A stretch of 64,000 nucleotides of DNA from Olleya aquimaris (GTDB taxonomy: Bacteria; Bacteroidota; Bacteroidia; Flavobacteriales; Flavobacteriaceae): positions 1 through 64,000 of the forward strand of contig NZ_QLLO01000005.1 of assembly GCF_003259525.1 (NCBI RefSeq), given 5' to 3'. Within the stretch, counting starts at the first letter, position 1, and each line of letters starts with the position of its first letter. The translations under genes and the position numbers were made by a program. Below the pieces are notes generated by a model. It did no database searches. It was not told where the DNA came from and was given only the letters and a program-made list of their open reading frames with translations. This document shows, piece after piece, positions 20,108 to 30,265 of this stretch.

Positions 20108-22234
20108 TTACGATTCAACTCCTTTTGCTGCTTTAATAACTTCTTCTGAAATATTAGAAGGCGTTTCTGCATAATGAGAAAATTCCATAGTAGATGTTGC
20201 ACGACCAGATGATAATGTTCTTAATGTCGTAACATATCCAAACATTTCTGATAATGGCACGGTAGCTTTTACAGTTTTTGCACCTGCTCTGTCTCCCATA
20301 TCACTTACTTGACCTCTTCTTCTATTTAAATCTCCAACTATGTCTCCCATGTTTTCTTCAGGTGTAATTACCTCAAGTTTCATAATAGGCTCCATAATTA
20401 CAGCTTTTGCAGCTTTTGCAGCATTTTTGAATCCTAATTTAGCTGCCAATTCGAATGATAATTGATCCGAATCCACATCGTGATAAGATCCATCTGTTAA
20501 TGTTACTTTCATAGCATCAACTTCATATCCTGCTAATGGTCCATTAACCATTGCCATTTTGAATCCTTTTTCAATTGAAGGGATAAATTCTTTAGGAACG
20601 TTACCACCTTTAATTTCAGACACAAACTCTAAACCTTCTTTTCCTTCTTCTGCTGGCTCTATTGTAAATACAATATCTGCGAATTTACCACGTCCACCAG
20701 ATTGCTTTTTATAAACTTCTCTGTGTTCTGCACGTTGTGTAATAGCTTCTTTGTACTCTACTTGTGGTTGACCTTGGTTTACTTCAACTTTAAATTCGCG
20801 ACGTAAACGGTCTACAATAATATCTAAGTGTAACTCACCCATTCCTGATATAATTGTTTGTCCAGAAGCTTCGTCTGTTCTTGCTGTAAAAGTTGGATCT
20901 TCTTCAGATAATTTTGCTAAAGCCATACCTAATTTATCAACATCTGCTTTAGTCTTAGGCTCTACAGCAATACCAATTACTGGATCTGGAAAGTCCATAG
21001 ACTCTAATACGATAGGATGTTTTTCATCAGACATAGTATCTCCAGTCTTGATATCTTTAAATCCTACTGCTGCTCCAATATCTCCTGCTTCGATAAAATC
21101 GATTGCATTTTGCTTATTAGAGTGCATTTGGTAGATACGAGAGATACGTTCTTTTTTACCTGAACGGTTATTTAATATATAAGATCCTGCGTCTAAACGA
21201 CCTGAATATGCTCTAAAGAATGCTAAACGACCTACAAAAGGATCGGTAGCAATTTTAAATGCTAAAGCAGCAAATGGTTCGTCTACACTTGGCTTACGTA
21301 AAATTTCTTCTCCGTTATCAGGATTAGTTCCTACAATACCTTCTTTATCTGTTGGAGAAGGTAAATAACGACATACTGCGTCTAATAAAAACTGAACTCC
21401 TTTATTTTTGAAAGCAGAACCACAAATCATTGGAATGATTGCCATATCCATTACAGCAGCTCTAAGTGCAGCATGCACTTCTTCTTCTGTGATAGAATCT
21501 TCATCTTCCATGAATTTTTCTAAAAGATCCTCGTCATAACTTGCAACTTCTTCAATTAAAAGCGCACGATATTTACGAGCTTCTTCTTTCATATCTTCTG
21601 GAATGTCAATAACATCAAAAGTTGCCCCTTGAGTTTCGTCATGCCATACAATAGCTCTGTTTTTTACTAAATCTATAATTCCTTTAAAATCTGCTTCATC
21701 ACCAATGTTTAAAACAATTGGCACTGCGTTAGATTTTAACATGTCTTTTACTTGTTGACATACAGCTAAAAAGTTAGATCCTTGACGGTCCATTTTGTTA
21801 ACAAAACCTATTCTAGGCACTTTATAGTTATCTGCAAGTCTCCAGTTAGTTTCAGATTGTGGCTCTACACCATCCACTGCACTAAATAAAAACACTAAAC
21901 CATCTAAAACACGTAAAGATCTATTTACCTCTACAGTAAAATCTACGTGACCAGGAGTATCAATAATGTTGAAGTGATATCCTTTTGTATCTGGTGTTGG
22001 GTTTCCGTTTTCTAATGGGAAATTCCACGTACAAGTTGTAGCTGCAGATGTAATAGTAATACCACGCTCCTGCTCTTGCTCCATCCAGTCCATTGTAGCA
22101 GCACCATCATGCACTTCTCCAATTTTATGTGAAACTCCTGTATAATAAAGAATACGCTCGGTAGTTGTAGTTTTTCCCGCATCAATATGGGCTGCAATAC
22201 CTATGTTTCTTGTGTATTTTAAATCTCTTGCCAT
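20108..22234 (-). CDS. fusA: Elongation factor G
   Basis: 708 residues. It is the GTPase that drives translocation and, with RRF, ribosome recycling. The G1 motif AHIDAGKTT spans 15-23, DTPGHVDF follows as G3 and NKMDRQG as G4. Domains II to V follow, with [19 protein letters not shown] in domain V. The N-terminal [20 protein letters not shown] is the standard start. It lies 6 bases after rpsG in the str order. Only this copy is visible, and it looks like the housekeeping form. Confidence 0.98.
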   Translation of the reverse strand: MARDLKYTRNIGIAAHIDAGKTTTTERILYYTGVSHKIGEVHDGAATMDWMEQEQERGITITSAATTCTWNFPLENGNPTPDTKGYHFNIIDTPGHVDFTVEVNRSLRVLDGLVFLFSAVDGVEPQSETNWRLADNYKVPRIGFVNKMDRQGSNFLAVCQQVKDMLKSNAVPIVLNIGDEADFKGIIDLVKNRAIVWHDETQGATFDVIDIPEDMKEEARKYRALLIEEVASYDEDLLEKFMEDEDSITEEEVHAALRAAVMDMAIIPMICGSAFKNKGVQFLLDAVCRYLPSPTDKEGIVGTNPDNGEEILRKPSVDEPFAALAFKIATDPFVGRLAFFRAYSGRLDAGSYILNNRSGKKERISRIYQMHSNKQNAIDFIEAGDIGAAVGFKDIKTGDTMSDEKHPIVLESMDFPDPVIGIAVEPKTKADVDKLGMALAKLSEEDPTFTARTDEASGQTIISGMGELHLDIIVDRLRREFKVEVNQGQPQVEYKEAITQRAEHREVYKKQSGGRGKFADIVFTIEPAEEGKEGLEFVSEIKGGNVPKEFIPSIEKGFKMAMVNGPLAGYEVDAMKVTLTDGSYHDVDSDQLSFELAAKLGFKNAAKAAKAVIMEPIMKLEVITPEENMGDIVGDLNRRRGQVSDMGDRAGAKTVKATVPLSEMFGYVTTLRTLSSGRATSTMEFSHYAETPSNISEEVIKAAKGVES

Positions 22235-22240
22235 TTCTTA

Positions 22241-22717
22241 TTAAAATCTAAAGTGAGAGAATGCTTTATTGGCTTCTGCCATCTTATGTGTATCAACACG
22301 TTTTTTAACTGCCGCTCCTTCTTCTTTAGCTGCTGCTAAAATCTCTGAAGCTAAACGTAATGCCATAGATTTTTCATTTCTCTTTCTAGAAAAACTAATT
22401 AACCATTTCATTGCAGTAGAAACCTTACGGTCTGCACGTATTGGATTAGGAATTTGGAATGTTGCTCCACCTACTCTACGACTACGTACTTCTACGTGAG
22501 GCATAACATTAGATAATGCATCTTTCCAGATTTCTAAAGCTGTTTTTTCTTCGTCTGTCTTTTTAGAGTCTACGATGTCTATTGCATCATAAAATACTTT
22601 AAAAGCTACTGACTTCTTTCCGTCCCACATCATCATGTTAACGAATCTAGTTACTAACTGATCGTTAAAACGCGGATCTGGTAAAAGCGGTCTTTTTTTC
22701 GCTGCTCTTTTTCTCAT
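22241..22717 (-). CDS. rpsG: 30S ribosomal protein S7
   Basis: 158 residues. It organises the 3' major domain of 16S rRNA and, in E. coli, represses the str operon. [19 protein letters not shown] at the start, [20 protein letters not shown] and [19 protein letters not shown] are diagnostic. It lies 23 bases after rpsL. Confidence 0.98.
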   Translation of the reverse strand: MRKRAAKKRPLLPDPRFNDQLVTRFVNMMMWDGKKSVAFKVFYDAIDIVDSKKTDEEKTALEIWKDALSNVMPHVEVRSRRVGGATFQIPNPIRADRKVSTAMKWLISFSRKRNEKSMALRLASEILAAAKEEGAAVKKRVDTHKMAEANKAFSHFRF

Positions 22718-22740
22718 GTCTTCTTCTTAAGTTTTCTTAA

Positions 22741-23115
22741 TTAACTTTTAGGGCGTTTTGCACCATACTTAGATCTACGTTGTGTTCTACCTGCAACACC
22801 TGCTGTGTCTAAAGCACCACGAACGATGTGATATCTAACTCCTGGTAAATCTTTTACCCTTCCACCTCTAACCAATACTATCGAGTGCTCTTGTAAATTG
22901 TGACCTTCTCCACCGATGTATGCATTTACTTCGTTACCGTTTGTTAAACGAACCCTTGCTACCTTACGCATTGCTGAGTTAGGTTTTTTAGGTGTCGTTG
23001 TATAAACACGAGTACATACACCACGTCTTTGAGGACACGAATCTAAAGCAGCCGATTTACTCTTCTTGGTTATTTTGGCTCTTCCTTTTCGTACTAATTG
23101 TGAAATTGTTGGCAT
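22741..23115 (-). CDS. rpsL: 30S ribosomal protein S12
   Basis: 124 residues. It is at the decoding centre and is the site of streptomycin-resistance mutations. The loop [20 protein letters not shown] carries the wild-type Lys43-Lys44 pair, so no resistance change is seen there. [20 protein letters not shown] is also intact. It is the first gene of the ribosomal block. The strong promoter at 23160-23190 drives it, with a short hairpin (CCTCT/AGAGG, 23141-23155) in the leader. Confidence 0.98.
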   Translation of the reverse strand: MPTISQLVRKGRAKITKKSKSAALDSCPQRRGVCTRVYTTTPKKPNSAMRKVARVRLTNGNEVNAYIGGEGHNLQEHSIVLVRGGRVKDLPGVRYHIVRGALDTAGVAGRTQRRSKYGAKRPKS

Positions 23116-23159
23116 ATAATTTTAATATAATTTTATGTTACCTCTCTCTAAGAGGGCTG

Positions 23160-23190
23160 CAAAGGTAGAAATTAAAATCGATTATTCAAA
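23160..23190 (-). promoter_or_regulatory. Promoter of the str/S10/spc/alpha block
   Basis: Read on the minus strand: TTTG (23187-23190), a 19-base spacer, then TACCTTTG (23160-23167), an exact fit to the Bacteroidota -33 / -7 consensus (TTG, TAnnTTTG). The rpsL start codon is about 44 bases downstream of the -7 box. Confidence 0.85.
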
Positions 23191-23297
23191 TCTTAAAGTA
23201 TTAATTTTTAGTAGTTTTTAAAATTTAATATATCCTACGTATTAATTAGTAAGTTTTTTACGTTAGTTTTATTCTTTTAAATCTTAACAAAACAGTA

Positions 23298-24995
23298 TTG
23301 AATTTTATCAAAAAACTTTTAATAGTATCTGTTATAATTTCTTTTCAGCTTAGTATTGGCCAAGAAATAAAATTAAATATCATTGGATTTGATGATCATG
23401 AGACTTCTAAAATCTTAGACTTTAAATATCAGTTTACTCATAATAGTTTAGCCTCAATTAAAAGCGAAGTTATTCTGTTTCAAAACAAACTAGAAAAAGC
23501 GGGTTATTTAAATAATGAAATTATTTCTACTTCATTAGAAACTGATTCTGTTTATGTAGCAAAATTTCATTTAAAAAATAAAATAGAAAACTTAGTCATA
23601 TATATAGACTCGACAATTAGTTCAAAAAGTTATTTTCAAAAATTAAAATTCCCAGAACTAAACACCAATAGTTTTACACTAAAATATGATAGTGTTGAAA
23701 AGGAATTAAAAAAATACAATCAAATAGTTAGCTCCTCTGGTTTTCCGTTTTCAAACTTAAAACTTAGCGACATTAAACAAGTAGATAGCAACACACTAAA
23801 TGCTAAATTAGTTATTGAAACTAAAGAACCAATTAGAAAACTAGATAAAATAATTATAAAAGGGTATGAAAAATTCCCAGCTTCATATTTAAAACGTTTT
23901 CTAAAAATAAAAACTGGAAAACCTTTTAATCTAGAATTAATTAATAAAAAAACTTTAGCACTAAATAATTTGAGTTTTGCTAACCAAGCAAAATCTCCTG
24001 AAATTTTATTTACAAAAGACTCCACACAACTATATTTGTATTTAGAAAAAACACCAAGCAATAATTTTGATGGTTTTATTGGATTTACAACTAATGAAAC
24101 TAGCAACAAAATTGAGTTTAATGGGTATCTTAATTTATTCCTTGAAAACAATTTAAACTATGGTGAAAGCTTATACCTAGACTATAAAAGTGATGAAAGT
24201 GACCAGAAAAACTTTAATTTAAAGGTTAATCTACCATATATTTTTGGATCTCCATTAGGCGTTGAAGCTTCTTTAGCTATACTTAAAAGAGATTCTACTT
24301 TTATAAATACTAAACAACAAGCTAATTTGTTTTATCAATTAAATGATAAAACTAGTTTTTTTATAGGACTTGAGAGCACCGAATCTAGCAATCTATCTAA
24401 CACAAACAACTTAAACAATGTTGCAGACTTTAATTCGGTTTTTTACACTACACGATTTCAATATACTAAAAGACAAAACTTAGAAAAACTTTTTCAAATT
24501 AAGTCTTTTTTAAAAATTCAATTAGGGTTAGGAAAAAGAGATACGGACACATTTAGTGAGCCACAAACATTAGTAGACATTAGTGCGCATCATATATTTA
24601 ATTTAAATCCAAAAAATAGTATTTACCTAAAAGGTACAGTACAATCTATTGATTCTGATTCTTATCTAGAAAATGAACTATTTAGATTTGGCGGTATAAA
24701 CACTATTCGGGGTTTTACAGAAAATAGCTTATCCGCAAATAGTTTGTACATTCTAAATTCTGAATATAGATACAAACTAAGTAACAGTATTTTTATTAAT
24801 TCTGTAATAGATGTGGCTAATTTCAATAATAATGTAATTAATCAAAAAGAAAACCTTTATGGGTTTGGCTTTGGTTTTGGAATTTTAACTAAAGGTGGTC
24901 TTCTTCGTTTTATTTATGCTAATGGTAAAACTGCCCAAGATTCGTTTAATTTTTCAAATTCTAAAATACACCTTAGCTTAAACGCTACCTTTTAA
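23298..24995 (+). CDS. Outer-membrane protein of the Omp85/BamA family (POTRA plus barrel)
   Basis: 565 residues. A signal peptide (1-21, ending LSIGQ) precedes a periplasmic part with one clear POTRA-like segment (LDKIIIKGYEKFPASYLKRF, about 182-201, to about 255). A C-terminal 16-strand-type barrel follows. The barrel holds FGGINTIRGF, equivalent to the conserved VRGF/Y loop of Omp85 proteins, and the protein ends in aromatic NATF. It is shorter than BamA (about 800-900 residues), so it may be a TamA-like or smaller translocation protein; its client is unknown. The start codon appears to be TTG: no in-frame ATG gives a complete signal peptide. It is divergent from rpsL across 182 bases and precedes the SusC genes in the same direction. 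Confidence 0.72.
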   Translation: MNFIKKLLIVSVIISFQLSIGQEIKLNIIGFDDHETSKILDFKYQFTHNSLASIKSEVILFQNKLEKAGYLNNEIISTSLETDSVYVAKFHLKNKIENLVIYIDSTISSKSYFQKLKFPELNTNSFTLKYDSVEKELKKYNQIVSSSGFPFSNLKLSDIKQVDSNTLNAKLVIETKEPIRKLDKIIIKGYEKFPASYLKRFLKIKTGKPFNLELINKKTLALNNLSFANQAKSPEILFTKDSTQLYLYLEKTPSNNFDGFIGFTTNETSNKIEFNGYLNLFLENNLNYGESLYLDYKSDESDQKNFNLKVNLPYIFGSPLGVEASLAILKRDSTFINTKQQANLFYQLNDKTSFFIGLESTESSNLSNTNNLNNVADFNSVFYTTRFQYTKRQNLEKLFQIKSFLKIQLGLGKRDTDTFSEPQTLVDISAHHIFNLNPKNSIYLKGTVQSIDSDSYLENELFRFGGINTIRGFTENSLSANSLYILNSEYRYKLSNSIFINSVIDVANFNNNVINQKENLYGFGFGFGILTKGGLLRFIYANGKTAQDSFNFSNSKIHLSLNATF

Positions 24996-25115
24996 ATCCT
25001 GACTATCAGTATATTTTAAATTTAAACTTAATTTTTTGTCAAAATAAATGGTTTAAATATTGTTTGTTTAACAAAAATTTAGGAGTTTTGAGTAAGACTA
25101 ATTTAATATACTAAT

Positions 25116-28100
25116 ATGAAAACAAATTTAAAACGAATTTTAACACTGTTCTTAGTGATGATAGCCAGTCTATCATACGCACAAGAACAAACAATCTCAG
25201 GAACTATTACTGATGAAAATGGACTACCACTACCCTCAGCTACGGTTGTGGTTAAAGGAACTTCCAATGGTACTACATCAGATTTTGATGGAAACTACTC
25301 TATCGAAGCCAGTAATGGACAAGTATTAATTTTTAGCTATGTAGGATATGGTACTGTAGAAAAAGCAGTAGCATCTTCTAACACAATTAATGTAACCTTA
25401 CAACCAGACAACACTCTTGATGAAGTTGTAGTAACAGCTTTAGGAATTAAAAGAGAAAAGAAAAGTTTAGGTTATGCTACTCAAGAAGTAGATGGCGAGG
25501 AAGTTGCCAAAATTAAAACTCAAAACTTTGTTAACGCTTTATCAGGAAAAATTGCTGGTTTAGACGTTAAATCTTCTGGTACTTTAGGAGGTTCAACAAA
25601 CGTTGTAATTAGAGGTAACTCTTCTATTGCTGGAAACAACCAAGCATTATTTGTTATTGATGGAATTCCAATTGATAACGGTAACTCTAACACTGGTAAT
25701 CAAACCACTGGTAGAGGAGGTTATGATTATGGTAATGCTGCATCAGACATCAACCCTGATGACATTGAGTCTATTAACGTATTAAAAGGAGCAGCAGCTA
25801 CAGCGTTATATGGATCAAGAGCTTCCAATGGTGTTGTAATGATTACAACTAAAAAAGGAAGAAAAAGAAAAGGTATTGGAGTAACTTATAATTCAAGTTA
25901 CACTATTGGTTCTGCTGATAGCGAAACATTACCTGTATACCAAAAAACTTATGGTGCTGGTTATGGACAATTTTATGATGATCCATCAGGATATTTTGGT
26001 TACGAAGACATTGATGGAGATGGTAACCCAGATTTAGCAACACCTTTTACAGAGGATGCGTCTTACGGAGCTGCTTTTGATCCTTCTTTACAGGTATTCC
26101 AATGGAATTCTATTTACCCAGAATTACCAAATACCTACCAACAATCTTCTCCATGGGTAGCAGGTGCTAACGATCCAAACTATGTTTGGAAAACAGGAGC
26201 AACAAGAATTAATTCTGTTGCATTAGATGGTGGAAACGAAACAAGCTCATTTAGATTAGGTTTTACTAACTTATTACAAGAAGGTAATTTACCTAATAGT
26301 GAGATTAAAAGAAATACAATTAATTTTTCTGGATCACACGACTTAAGTGACAAATTAACTGCTTCTTCTACATTTACTTACACTAAAACTGATGGTAAAG
26401 GTAGATACGGAACTGGTTATGATGCAAACAACGTAATGCAACAATTTAGACAATGGTGGCAAGTTAACGTTGATGTTGCAGAGCAAGAAAGAGCTTATTT
26501 TGCTACAAGAAAAAACATAACTTGGAACCCAACATCTTCTTCTAATAGACAACCAATATATTCTGATAATCCATATTGGACATTTTTTGAAAACTACCAA
26601 ACAGATCAAAGAAACAGATATTTTGGAAACATAGCTTTAGACTATGAAATCAATAGCTGGTTAAGTGTTTTAGGTAGATTTACTTTTGATACTTATGCAG
26701 AATTACAAGAAGAAAGAACTAATGTAGGTAGTGCAAACGTTTCTCAATACAGCAGATTTAACAATAACGTTGCAGAATACAACTATGATTTTATTTTAAG
26801 TGCAAACAAAAACTTAACAGACAAACTTAACTTAGAAGGTAACTTAGGTTTTAACTTAAGAAGAAATGATAGAAACAGTATTTTTGCTGCTACAAATGGT
26901 GGTTTAAACCTACCTAGCTTGTACTCATTATCTAATAGTGTTAACGCTATAAATGCACCAACTGAATATGATGCGACATCAAAAGTAGATGGTGTTTATG
27001 CTAGAGCTAGTTTAGGTTATGATGGATATGCATATTTAGAAGGTACTTACAGAAGAGACCGTTCTTCTACACTTCCAAAAGACAACAATACATACGGATA
27101 TTTTTCTGTAGCAGGTAGTTTAGTTTTCTCTCAACTAATTGAAGCAGACTGGTTATCATTTGGTAAATTAAGTGCTAACTATGCAGAGGTTGGATCTGAC
27201 ACTGCTCCATACAGAGTATTTAATACTTATGGAATTGGTACACCTTACAGTGGTACTGGTATAGCTTCTAATCCTGGAGCTAAACAAAATCCAAACCTTA
27301 GACCAGAAAGACAAGAAAACTGGGAGGTTGGTTTAGAAACTCAATTTTTAGACAGAAGATTAGGTCTTAATATTTCTTATTATAACACATTAAACAAAGA
27401 CCAAATTACAAGTGTTCCAGTATCTAATTCTACAGGGTACACTTCTGTATTATTAAATGCTGGTACTATAGAAAATAAAGGTTTAGAGTTACAATTAAAT
27501 GCTACTCCTTTAAAAACAGACAATTTCAGATGGGATGTTAATTTCAACTGGGCTAAAAACAAAAGTTTAGTTGTATCATTAGCAGACGGTATAGATAACT
27601 TACAACTAGGTTCATTCCAAGGTGGAGTTTCATTAAACGCAACACCAGGACAACCTTACGGAATTATTAGAGGTACAGATATTGTATATCATGAAAATGG
27701 ACAACCTATTGTTATTCAAGAAGGAGAATCTACTGGATCTAGAATTGGTAAATACCAAATCACTTCTACAAATAACAATATTATAGGTGATATTAACCCT
27801 GATTGGACTGCTGGTTTAAATAATAGTTTCACATACAAAAACCTAAACTTTAGCTTCTTAATTGATATGCAAAAGGGTGGTGATGTATTCTCATTAGATA
27901 CATGGTATGGTTTTGGAACTGGACTTTACGATTTCACTGCAGGTGTTAACGATTTAGGTAACCCAGTTAGAAATCCAGTTACTGGATCTGCTGGAAACTA
28001 TGGTGCAGACAGTGGTGGTGTATTACTTCCTGGAGTTGCATCAGATGGATCTCCTAACATCACTAGAGCAGACGCTAGTAATTTTGCAAACCCTTGGGGT

Positions 28101-28379
28101 TGGGCAAGATCGGCTAATAGTCAACACGTTTATGATGCAGGATTCATTAAATTAAGAGAAGCTAGTATTACTTATAATTTTGATGACAACTTATTGAGTA
28201 AAGTTCCGTTTACTGGAGCATCAATATCTGTAATTGGTAGAAACTTATGGATTATTGATAAAAGTGTACCATATGCAGATCCTGAAGCAGGTCTAAGTTC
28301 TGGTAACATTCAAGGTTACCAATCTGGTTCTTACCCATCTATTAGAGAAATAGGTGCAACATTAAAGTTACAGTTTTAA
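25116..28379 (+). CDS. SusC/RagA-family TonB-dependent outer-membrane transporter (pair 1)
   Basis: 1087 residues. Signal peptide 1-22 (ending LSYAQ), then a carboxypeptidase-D regulatory-like domain (about 24-105, TDENGLPLPSATVVVKGTSN), TonB box LDEVVVTALG, plug domain (about 115-245, NPDDIESINVLKGAAATALY) and a 22-strand-type barrel ending in LKLQF. It imports oligomeric nutrients together with the SusD-like lipoprotein that follows 12 bases later, using TonB energy. The substrate cannot be named, since no degrading enzyme or sensor is adjacent. There is no STN domain, so no anti-sigma signalling is expected. A TTG...TATTGTTTG pair about 50-80 bases upstream is a weak promoter candidate. 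Confidence 0.93.
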   Translation: MKTNLKRILTLFLVMIASLSYAQEQTISGTITDENGLPLPSATVVVKGTSNGTTSDFDGNYSIEASNGQVLIFSYVGYGTVEKAVASSNTINVTLQPDNTLDEVVVTALGIKREKKSLGYATQEVDGEEVAKIKTQNFVNALSGKIAGLDVKSSGTLGGSTNVVIRGNSSIAGNNQALFVIDGIPIDNGNSNTGNQTTGRGGYDYGNAASDINPDDIESINVLKGAAATALYGSRASNGVVMITTKKGRKRKGIGVTYNSSYTIGSADSETLPVYQKTYGAGYGQFYDDPSGYFGYEDIDGDGNPDLATPFTEDASYGAAFDPSLQVFQWNSIYPELPNTYQQSSPWVAGANDPNYVWKTGATRINSVALDGGNETSSFRLGFTNLLQEGNLPNSEIKRNTINFSGSHDLSDKLTASSTFTYTKTDGKGRYGTGYDANNVMQQFRQWWQVNVDVAEQERAYFATRKNITWNPTSSSNRQPIYSDNPYWTFFENYQTDQRNRYFGNIALDYEINSWLSVLGRFTFDTYAELQEERTNVGSANVSQYSRFNNNVAEYNYDFILSANKNLTDKLNLEGNLGFNLRRNDRNSIFAATNGGLNLPSLYSLSNSVNAINAPTEYDATSKVDGVYARASLGYDGYAYLEGTYRRDRSSTLPKDNNTYGYFSVAGSLVFSQLIEADWLSFGKLSANYAEVGSDTAPYRVFNTYGIGTPYSGTGIASNPGAKQNPNLRPERQENWEVGLETQFLDRRLGLNISYYNTLNKDQITSVPVSNSTGYTSVLLNAGTIENKGLELQLNATPLKTDNFRWDVNFNWAKNKSLVVSLADGIDNLQLGSFQGGVSLNATPGQPYGIIRGTDIVYHENGQPIVIQEGESTGSRIGKYQITSTNNNIIGDINPDWTAGLNNSFTYKNLNFSFLIDMQKGGDVFSLDTWYGFGTGLYDFTAGVNDLGNPVRNPVTGSAGNYGADSGGVLLPGVASDGSPNITRADASNFANPWGWARSANSQHVYDAGFIKLREASITYNFDDNLLSKVPFTGASISVIGRNLWIIDKSVPYADPEAGLSSGNIQGYQSGSYPSIREIGATLKLQF

Positions 28380-28391
28380 AAAAATTAAATT

Positions 28392-29801
28392 ATGAAAAAA
28401 ATATTAACAACAATTTTATCATTCATGGTTTTGTTCTCTTGTCAAACAGACGAACAATATGAAGATTTAAATAGAGACCCTAAAAACCCAACTCAAGTTG
28501 ATGCGGAGTTTTTATACAATTCAGCAACTAAAAGCTTGTTTGATCAAATGACTAGTACCAATGTAAATAGAAATATTTTCAGGCTATTAGGTCAATATTG
28601 GACAGAAACAACTTATACAGACGAAACTAATTATGATTTTACTGGACGTAATATTCCAGAAAACCATTGGTCAGAAATGTATAGAGATGTGCTTTTAGAT
28701 TTCAAAACTGCAAAAGAGTTAACAACAAATCCTGCTAGTGTAGCACAAATTGAAGTGTTAATGATTTATACATGGCAACAATTAGTTGATTCTTTTGGTG
28801 ATATACCTTACACTGAAGCATTAACAGAAATTACTTTACCTAAGTATGATGATGCAGAAACTATTTATTTAGATTTATTAAATAGATTAGATGCAGCTAT
28901 TGCAAATTTATCTGGTACAGGTTTTACAACTGCAGATAAAATTTATGGTGGAGATATGGTAGCATGGAATAAATTTGCTAATTCATTAAAATTAAAATTA
29001 GGAATTCGCTTATCAGATTTCAACACTTCATTATCTCAAAGTACAGTTGAAGCAGCTTATGCAGCAGGAGTATTTACTTCAAATGCAGATAATGCATTAC
29101 TACAGTATGAAAGTGCAACACCAAATACTAACCCATTATGGGTAGATTTAGTACAGTCTAATCGTACAGATTTTGTACCTGCAAATACATTAGTAGATGT
29201 AATGAACAATCTTGATGACCCAAGAAGAATGGCTTATTTTGATGATAACTTAGGTGCAGGAGTTTACGATGGTGGTGTATATGGAGATAATAATACTTTT
29301 GGAAATTACACACACATTGCTGGGTATGATGATGGTTTAGACTTACACGATCCAACATTACCAGGAGTATTAATGGATTTTGCTGAAGTATCTTTTTACT
29401 TAGCAGAAGCAGCTCACAGAACTTGGTCTGTTGGTGGAACTGCTACACAGCACTACAACAATGGTATTACTGCTTCTTTTGATTATTGGGGAGTACCAGA
29501 TGTTGCTACTTATTTAGCTAATCCAAATGTAGCTTATGCAACAGCTGCTGGAGATTGGAGACAAAAAATTGGTACACAATTCTGGTTAGCTATGTACAAT
29601 AGAGGATTTGAAGGATGGACAGTTTGGAGAAAGTATGACAACCCTACTTTTAACTTACCTGCAGTAACATCTAATCCTGTTCCAACTAGATATACGTATC
29701 CTGTAAACGAACAAAATTTGAACGAAGCTAATTGGTCTGCTGCATCAAGCGCAATTGGTGGTGATAGTCAAACAACCAAATTATTCTGGGATATGAACTA
29801 A
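28392..29801 (+). CDS. SusD/RagB-family outer-membrane lipoprotein (pair 1)
   Basis: 469 residues. The lipoprotein signal ends at Cys17 (MVLFSC), so the mature protein is lipid-anchored at the outer membrane. It looks like the SusD-like group with NRDPKNPTQVDAEFLYNSAT near the N-terminus and TPR-like helices, which binds substrate as the lid over the SusC barrel. LLGQYWTETTYTDETNYDF and the C-terminal TRYTYPVNEQNLNEANW are typical of that group. It lies 12 bases after its SusC partner and is followed by a good terminator, so the two form a two-gene unit. Confidence 0.92.
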   Translation: MKKILTTILSFMVLFSCQTDEQYEDLNRDPKNPTQVDAEFLYNSATKSLFDQMTSTNVNRNIFRLLGQYWTETTYTDETNYDFTGRNIPENHWSEMYRDVLLDFKTAKELTTNPASVAQIEVLMIYTWQQLVDSFGDIPYTEALTEITLPKYDDAETIYLDLLNRLDAAIANLSGTGFTTADKIYGGDMVAWNKFANSLKLKLGIRLSDFNTSLSQSTVEAAYAAGVFTSNADNALLQYESATPNTNPLWVDLVQSNRTDFVPANTLVDVMNNLDDPRRMAYFDDNLGAGVYDGGVYGDNNTFGNYTHIAGYDDGLDLHDPTLPGVLMDFAEVSFYLAEAAHRTWSVGGTATQHYNNGITASFDYWGVPDVATYLANPNVAYATAAGDWRQKIGTQFWLAMYNRGFEGWTVWRKYDNPTFNLPAVTSNPVPTRYTYPVNEQNLNEANWSAASSAIGGDSQTTKLFWDMN

Positions 29802-29822
29802 CCCAATTTTAGAATATTTATT

Positions 29823-29857
29823 AAAAACCTCATAAGTTATCTTATGAGGTTTTTTTG
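29823..29857 (+). terminator. Terminator of SusCD pair 1
   Basis: AAAAACCTCATAAG/CTTATGAGGTTTTT with loop TTAT, followed by T, 22 bases past the susD-like stop. Confidence 0.9.
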
Positions 29858-30265
29858 TAAGTATCCTTTATTATCTTCGACTTAGTTAATAGACTCACTT
29901 CAAAAATCCATTAAATTATTGATTAATGTTAATAATTATTTAATGAATTAATTGTCATATCTAGATTGCAAAAATTACTAGTTTATTTAGTCTAAACTTA
30001 TAATTAACTACATATATGACACATTCTAATATTACTGTTTTTAGTTTCTAAAAATCATAAAAAGCTAATTTACCATAAATACTGTATAGATACAGAGAGG
30101 TCTAGCTTTAAAAGCAAGTAACTTATAAATAATTGCATAAATAGATATACAAATGTCAAAACGTTGAATTTTTCGTTTGTTAAAATCAAAAATTATGACA
30201 AAAAAGTTGTTTTATTAAGTTTTTATTATGATTTTTGGCGGAGACTAATTCAAATAAAATAAAAA
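29858..30265 (+). other. Long AT-rich spacer before SusCD pair 2, with possible RNA structure
   Basis: No gene is seen in this 408-base stretch. At 30061-30109 an outer stem AAAGCTA/TAGCTTT encloses the perfect hairpin CTGTAT-AG-ATACAG (30082-30095). Near 30207-30237 a TTG and a TGATTTTTG box make a weak promoter about 30 bases before the next gene. The structured part could be a small RNA, a leader or an operator. Nothing else was recognised. Confidence 0.35.
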
